Positions 59,801 through 64,000 of a DNA stretch of 64,000 nucleotides are shown here, piece after piece (position 1 is the stretch's first letter; each line of letters starts with the position of its first letter). The DNA is from Portulaca oleracea (Eukaryota > Streptophyta > Magnoliopsida > Caryophyllales > Portulacaceae). The position numbers and the translations under genes were made by a program. The stretch spans positions 30,172,832 through 30,236,831 of the forward strand of contig CM055891.1 in NCBI GenBank assembly GCA_029582165.1, in the 5' to 3' direction. Under the pieces are notes generated by a model, which was not told the DNA's origin, searched no databases, and worked only from the letters and a program-made list of their open reading frames with translations.

Positions 59801-61004
59801 TTCATTTGAATTTTGATATTGGCCGAATTTACATCAAATTTCTCTTTTTTCTATTGTCCAAACCCGATTTCGACCTAGATTTAGCTTCGTCCGGGTTGTC
59901 CGGTTCCCGACCTGAAATAAAACCGGGCCCGGACATGAATTTCTTGTCTGAATTTTCACATTGTCCGAATTAGTCTGACCCGAATTTTTGTCAGCGCTAA
60001 CAATTGGGATACAAACTAACTAGGACGATAACCGAAATAATAAGTCTTGTGTGAGAGTGAGCAAGTTATTATAAATTTATAAGACCATATCACAGTAACC
60101 ACCATAGCATATTAAAAAGGAAAAGGGTGGCTTGTTAGATGGTCTTACCATAAATTACCATAAGACCATCTCAAACAAGAATTGTTATTTAGTCCATTTG
60201 AATGACCCGTTTGTCAAGTCTAGCTCGCACCCAATCTTTACATGAAGTTCGAAACTTTGCCAAGTTTCACATTATACTTGCCCAAGTTACTAGGATCCAC
60301 ACTGAGAGTTTACAACGGGCAAAATTTTGTCCGACTCGAAAAATCTGAGTTGTCTAATCCCGAAAAGCCTGGTCCGGACAAAGATTTTTCGTCCGAATTT
60401 TCTATATTGACCGAATATTCAATTCGGACATAAAATTTCTCTTTTTTTTGTTGTTCGAACCCGATTCTGATCCGAACTTAGCTTCGTCCGAATTGTCCGA
60501 CCTGAATAAAAACCGGGTTTGGATGTGAATTTCTCATCCAAATTTTGATATTGACCGAATTTGTCCAATCCAAATTTACCCGAACCCGAATTTTTGCCAC
60601 TATGAGAGTTTATTGCTATATCATCATTGCCAAAATCAGAATCAACAGTAATCCACAATAACATCAACACCATTTTTTGATATTGTGATCAGTTTCAGAA
60701 TTCAAGAAGCAAAAAAAGTTGCACAAGAAGAGGACTGACCTACAGGCTCAAGAAGCCAACCCAGCTGAGCAACACTTTCTGGTGGATTTCCTCCTTCTGA
60801 AGCACAAACAACTGCAAACTTCCTCTGTATGCAAGGCTTAATTCTTGCATAATCTAATCTAAGACCCCTAAACCCTAAACTTTGAGCAGATTGGTGGGTT
60901 TTAAGAGAGGATTTAGGGTGAAAAAATGAGGGAGAAAAGTTGGTAGAAGTAGAGAGCTTCACATAGGAGGAAAAAGACTGAGTTGCTGCAACTGTTGCTT
61001 CCAT
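56863..61004 (-). CDS. Plastid-targeted FHA-domain protein (5 exons, 217 aa)
   Basis: Minus-strand exons: 61004-60740, 59574-59510, 59405-59345, 57889-57743, 56978-56863; junction phases agree. Residues 1 to about 68 are Ser/Thr-rich and basic, a likely chloroplast transit peptide ending near FAVVCAS. Then come LGWLLEPVGDGDWKHIGYKV and an FHA domain at about 113-190 with the core VVGRTPEKADLVIP, SGVHA and DLDSTNGTFLN, followed by FGDEHLAVFRVSKL and an acidic tail. FHA domains bind phosphothreonine peptides; the Gly-Arg, Ser-x-x-His and Asn-Gly positions are conserved. It matches the At2g21530-like family as I recall it. No enzyme domain is attached, so it is probably an adaptor. Three of its four introns have been colonised by MITEs or LINE tails. 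Confidence 0.88.
57040..57495 (+). repeat. Two tandem LINE 3'-end remnants in an FHA-gene intron
   Basis: Two copies (from 57051 and from 57236) share CCTAGGAAGT-TATGA, GATTGCCCGTAGG and AATTACTCATTACTT. The second translates as PRKFMREVI-DDLKHMGLMKDM, the C-terminal signature of RTE-type LINEs also seen at 25370-25440. Dead and truncated. Confidence 0.65.
58333..59207. repeat. Foldback element carrying nested insertions
   Basis: The segment 58428-58519 (GGGTTTTTGGCTCAAAATAA ... GAGAATGTGTCAAA) is mirrored, inverted, at 59026-59118. Between the arms sit a second short foldback (58524-58706, arms containing GAATTGAATTC) and the Harbinger MITE 58710-59011. Outer limits are approximate. Confidence 0.6.
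58710..59011. mobile_element. PIF/Harbinger MITE, TSD TAA
   Basis: Left end GGGTCTGTTCTTTTATACGG and right end, the complement of CCGTATAAAAGAACATGGCC, are inverted repeats; TAA at 58707-58709 and 59012-59014. The interior is tandem ACCACAACATACCATCC-type units. Best-preserved copy of the family at 32053, 34139 and 35910. Confidence 0.85.
59748..59999. mobile_element. Mutator-type MITE, imperfect 10-bp TSD
   Basis: Ends AAGCTGACAAAAATTTGTC and the complement of GAATTTTTGTCAGCGCT. Flanks ACGATTGGTA (59738-59747) and ACAATTGGGA (60000-60009) agree at 8 of 10 positions. Confidence 0.75.
60313..60602. mobile_element. Mutator-type MITE, perfect 10-bp TSD
   Basis: Ends CAACGGGCAAAATTTTGTCC and the complement of CCCGAATTTTTGCCACTA. 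Both flanks are TGAGAGTTTA (60303-60312 and 60603-60612). In intron 1 of the FHA gene. Confidence 0.87.
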
Positions 61005-61011
61005 TTGTGAT

Positions 61012-61034
61012 TGTATGTATGTATGTATGTATGC
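61012..61034. repeat. (TATG)n microsatellite upstream of the FHA start codon
   Basis: Five to six TATG units lie 8 bp upstream of the minus-strand ATG, inside the leader. Confidence 0.8.
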
Positions 61035-62036
61035 CTGAAAATCTTTGTTTGCAGAGATGATCTGCTACTTGGAATGTTGGATTTGGGTGAAGGGAATTGT
61101 TATTTTTGTGGGTTATGTGGGCTATCAAAGAAGTTGATGTGGCAAGCAGTTATTGCTTCTTCTGATGGTGATATGGATAACATAAAGAATTTATTTGAAT
61201 ATCTACATCATGCTCTAGGAGAATATGCTCTCAAGAACAATATTCAAAAATTTTACTCCAAAAGAATTTACTATGAAATAAATAAATTCTTGAAAGCGTA
61301 TAAATATAGAATTTAGAAGTTGTCAAAAAAATGTATGCATAAAAAATAAATATAAAATAAATAATTAGTTAAAAAAAGTGCGTGCATAAATATACAACTT
61401 AAAAGTTAAAAAAATTAATATAAAATAAAAGGGTGCTTGAAAATTTTATAAATATAAAACTAATTAAAAGTCATATCAATGAATTTTATACATAAAAATA
61501 TTGATATATGCCGAATACAAAATTAAAACTCAAAAACTGATAAATATAATTTTTTTTCTATTAATTTTGTTGTAATACGGATAAATTTACAATGACTTTC
61601 ATAATAAGTAATGATGACTTTTTTGTAAAATTTTGTACATAAAAGTATTAAAATATCCTGAATACAAATTTTAAAACAAAAAAAGCTAATAAATATAAAA
61701 TTATCGATGAATTTGGCGATAATATTGATAAATTTACGACGAATTTTTCTATAAACGTTGATGACTATTTTTGTAAAATTTAACACTTTGGATGACCTAA
61801 GTATATATTGAAGCACATAATCTATCATCATGATTTAAAATTGTGAATTTCATATTTGAATTTGAAATACTTGGATAATATAAGTAACATTCCTAAACCT
61901 AATTCTTTAATTTCGTTTCACTATCACTATTAAGTAAATGAGTGAGTAATGAGCCTGTAGAAAAAGTTTAAAAAGGGTTCACTAGGAAAGATCTTTTGGA
62001 AAACAGGAAAAAATCTTTTAAATAAAATAAAATAAA
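61035..62036. other. Intergenic spacer
   Basis: Promoter region of the FHA gene at its left, then very AT-rich DNA containing several imperfect repeats of a TACATAAAA-TATTGATATATCC-GAATACAAA type (61490, 61640). No gene recognised. Confidence 0.45.
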
Positions 62037-62108
62037 TGCCCCCATGCAGGATCAAACTACAGACCTTCAGTTTACAAGACTGACGCTCTACCACTGAGCT
62101 ATAGGGTC
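62037..62108 (-). tRNA. tRNA-Thr (anticodon UGU)
   Basis: The minus strand folds as a 72-nt cloverleaf: acceptor GACCCTA with TGGGGGC, D-arm GCTCAGTGGTAGAGC, anticodon stem TCAGT/ACTGA around loop CTTGTAA (anticodon TGT at 62076-62074), T-arm TGTAG/CTGCA, discriminator A. No intron; a T-rich tract follows. Two weaknesses are visible: an A-G mismatch at acceptor pair 2-71 and a T-loop TTTGATC instead of TTCGATC, which weakens the B box. It looks nuclear rather than organellar. It may be a functional or slightly decayed copy. Confidence 0.85.
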
Positions 62109-63411
62109 ACCCGATGGTTAGTTAGCTACATTAATTTTAATTATTTAATGACATGATTAATAGCCTTTTAGTTTGATTAATTTGCTAATTTATCCATTAA
62201 TCCAGGCAGTTAGATGATCAATTGCCTATTTTTTTTGTTAAGCAGTGCATTCTATCTAAGGCCAAATTAAGCTGTGTCTCTTGAGACATTTTTAGATTTC
62301 TTCTTTCAATAGTTCAACCCATTACACATTATCGTAATTCTTTTTTAATCGTATTTGATATATATATAGTCATCGATCTAGCAAGTAAAGACATGTATAC
62401 TTTCTTAAATGCTACCTCAGTATAATGGCAATGGGGTTCTCAAAAAAGACTAGTTAATTTTTATATTCGTATTTGAAAGTTGTAGTTTTAAACATGTAAA
62501 AACGTGTCCTATTTTTGAGTCCTCTAAAATTTAACAAAATCAATAATCAATCAATTAATTAGTTGATTCTGCTATAAACTCAAAAGGAAAATAACATAAT
62601 ATATCTATATAGAACCATTATTTTCTTGTATTAAAATTCGAGTTTTCATAGACAATTTTACTTTAATAATTGGCAACCTTCAAACATCCGGGTGGACTAG
62701 TGAGGAGTCTAAGCTGCTCTCCAATCGTAGTTCTTTACACAAAAATTAAAAATCATCTTAGTTCACGATAGTTAATAATCATCTTGAACTTCTCTTAAAT
62801 CACTAAACAAATTTAAATATAAGAATATTTAAATTATTATAAATGTGTATTTCATTATTTTGAGGGTTATTATGACTTATAAAATATATTAAAATAATTA
62901 TTTATTTATAATTAAATATAGCATTGTGTATAAAATGTGTGTTCTCTATTATGAATGATAAAGTTAGGCTAGCTATCATTTATAATTTTTGACCTAGCTA
63001 ATAATTAGTGGTATACTCTTATAGTTATAAATATATATAATTACTAGAAAAGTATTATTAATGTTGCAAAAAAAGACTTATGGACAATTTAAGATAGTTA
63101 TTTGATTCAAGACACAAATCATTGTCCTTCCCTTATTTAGCCTTTAAGATTTATTTAATTAGCCATTTTGGGACTCTGATCTTGTTGGTGATTAATAACA
63201 AAAAAAACATTAAAAGAAATTAATTAATGATTACAACTAAAAACAAACCGAAAGAAATTTTATGTTAAAAAAAAAAACTGCAAATGTTATCTGTTTATTT
63301 ACAGAATTCTGAAAAAATAAGCTTCAATTACCATTATTCAAAGAAAAATAAAATAAAAGTAGAACAATTTGATATATGAAAAAATGAGTATTCTTGGACA
63401 AATGAGACGAA
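62109..63411. other. Intergenic spacer
   Basis: AT-rich; nothing with gene or repeat structure that I can support. Confidence 0.45.
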
Positions 63412-63963
63412 TTAGCTAGTTAGCTTTTCTTGTTTTTGTGTATCTGGGACTTGGACTTGGTCTTGTAATCCTTCAACTTCTGAAACATCAGCAATCACCT
63501 TCCCACATCCTCCACAGCATCTGTATAATATCAACCATATAATATATTATTTGTTCAATATCAAAATTAATAACAATAATTAACATGAACACTCACTATG
63601 GATCCCACTTTTCTGAGATTCGACGAAATTAGATATATACAGTCTTACATCGATCATTACTTCAACTAATATTACTATTTGTAGAGAGATTCATAACCAT
63701 GCACTAAGTACAAGCATTTAATCGAATACTTATAATAGACATTTTACTTAAAATATGTCGAGAGATTTCTACAAAAAACTAACTGAAAAGAGAGTACAGA
63801 TACAAAAATTATAAACCCTAATAGAATCTCGTCAATGTAAAGCTTAAGAAGATTCAATGCTATAGAGCGATAGAAAAATGAGAAGAGGCTAAGAGGATAC
63901 ATACATGAAAGAAGCTTGGAGATCACCACGACGATAAGTAGAACAATGAGTGCACCAAACCAT
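63412..63963 (-). CDS. Small TFIIB/BRF-like zinc-ribbon protein (2 exons, 55 aa)
   Basis: Minus-strand exons 63963-63905 and 63520-63412 join in phase (AT/A at the junction) and end in TAA. Residues 1-25 hold a zinc-ribbon pattern: C4-x2-C7 (MVWCTHC), 14 residues, then C22-x2-C25 (CCGGCGKVI). The opening MVWC and the CGKV knuckle resemble the N-terminal ribbon of TFIIB-related factors such as BRF1. The rest is a polar tail (EVEGLQDQVQVPDTQKQ) without cyclin folds. It is either a true microprotein or a truncated relic. Frame and splice sites are clean (donor AT/GTATGT, acceptor TATACAG). An upstream exon beyond the window cannot be excluded. Confidence 0.55.
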
Positions 63964-64000
63964 CAACTTTAGACTTTGATCAGATCGAGATTGTGATTGT

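Noticed and set aside
62037..62108. Organelle origin of the tRNA-Thr gene
   Set aside because: The sequence does not resemble plastid trnT-UGU or trnT-GGU as I know them, and the flanks are ordinary nuclear AT-rich DNA.

Overview
The window is nuclear DNA of a flowering plant, almost certainly a eudicot. Genes have many short exons with plant-type GT-AG introns, intergenic DNA is AT-rich, and MITEs, LINE and Mutator relics and an LTR retrotransposon are abundant. Several proteins are plant-specific (FAR1-related factor, NAC factor, GPI-anchored lipid-transfer protein, plant GDSL protein, chloroplast geranylgeranyl reductase, chloroplast FHA protein). I cannot fix the family or species. All gene models below were assembled by hand from splice sites and codon phase; every junction listed keeps the frame.

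Layout. 338-3966 (-): FAR1-RELATED SEQUENCE 3-like transcription factor of 846 aa, with a 5'UTR intron reaching to about 5.5 kb. 8815-13902 (+): 12-exon stand-alone homoserine dehydrogenase-family protein, 377 aa. 16847-24403 (+): 4-exon membrane-anchored NAC factor (NTL8/NAC40-60-89 type), 417 aa, with a 4.2 kb first intron. 30503-33520 (+): 3-exon LTPG/xylogen-type protein, 181 aa. 36422-39256 (+): 3-exon GDSL-family protein, 436 aa, lacking the catalytic His. 40433-41797 (+): intronless, GC-rich geranylgeranyl reductase (CHLP) paralogue, 454 aa. 42214-46777 (-): 8-exon apyrase-6-like protein, 547 aa, whose nucleotide-binding motifs are largely destroyed. 48160-49080 (+): dead Mutator transposase, into which a 6.7 kb non-autonomous Gypsy-type LTR element (49081-55821, minus orientation, TSD AATAG) has inserted. 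56863-61004 (-): 5-exon plastid-targeted FHA-domain protein, 217 aa. 62037-62108 (-): tRNA-Thr(UGU). 63412-63963 (-): 2-exon, 55-aa protein with a TFIIB/BRF-like zinc ribbon.

Mobile DNA. At least six copies of one Mutator-type MITE family are present, two with perfect 10-bp target duplications. PIF/Harbinger MITEs with TTA/TAA duplications, Stowaway elements, an hAT MITE, a long-TIR element and nested foldbacks fill introns and spacers. LINE and RNase H relics are also scattered.

The genes are not a pathway cluster; this is ordinary mixed plant gene space. The most unusual items are the apyrase-like protein with degenerate ACR motifs, the GDSL protein with Asn in place of the catalytic His, the zinc-ribbon microprotein, the intronless GC-rich CHLP copy, and the non-autonomous retroelement with a gag-type frame, an acidic downstream frame and hairpin minisatellites in its LTRs.
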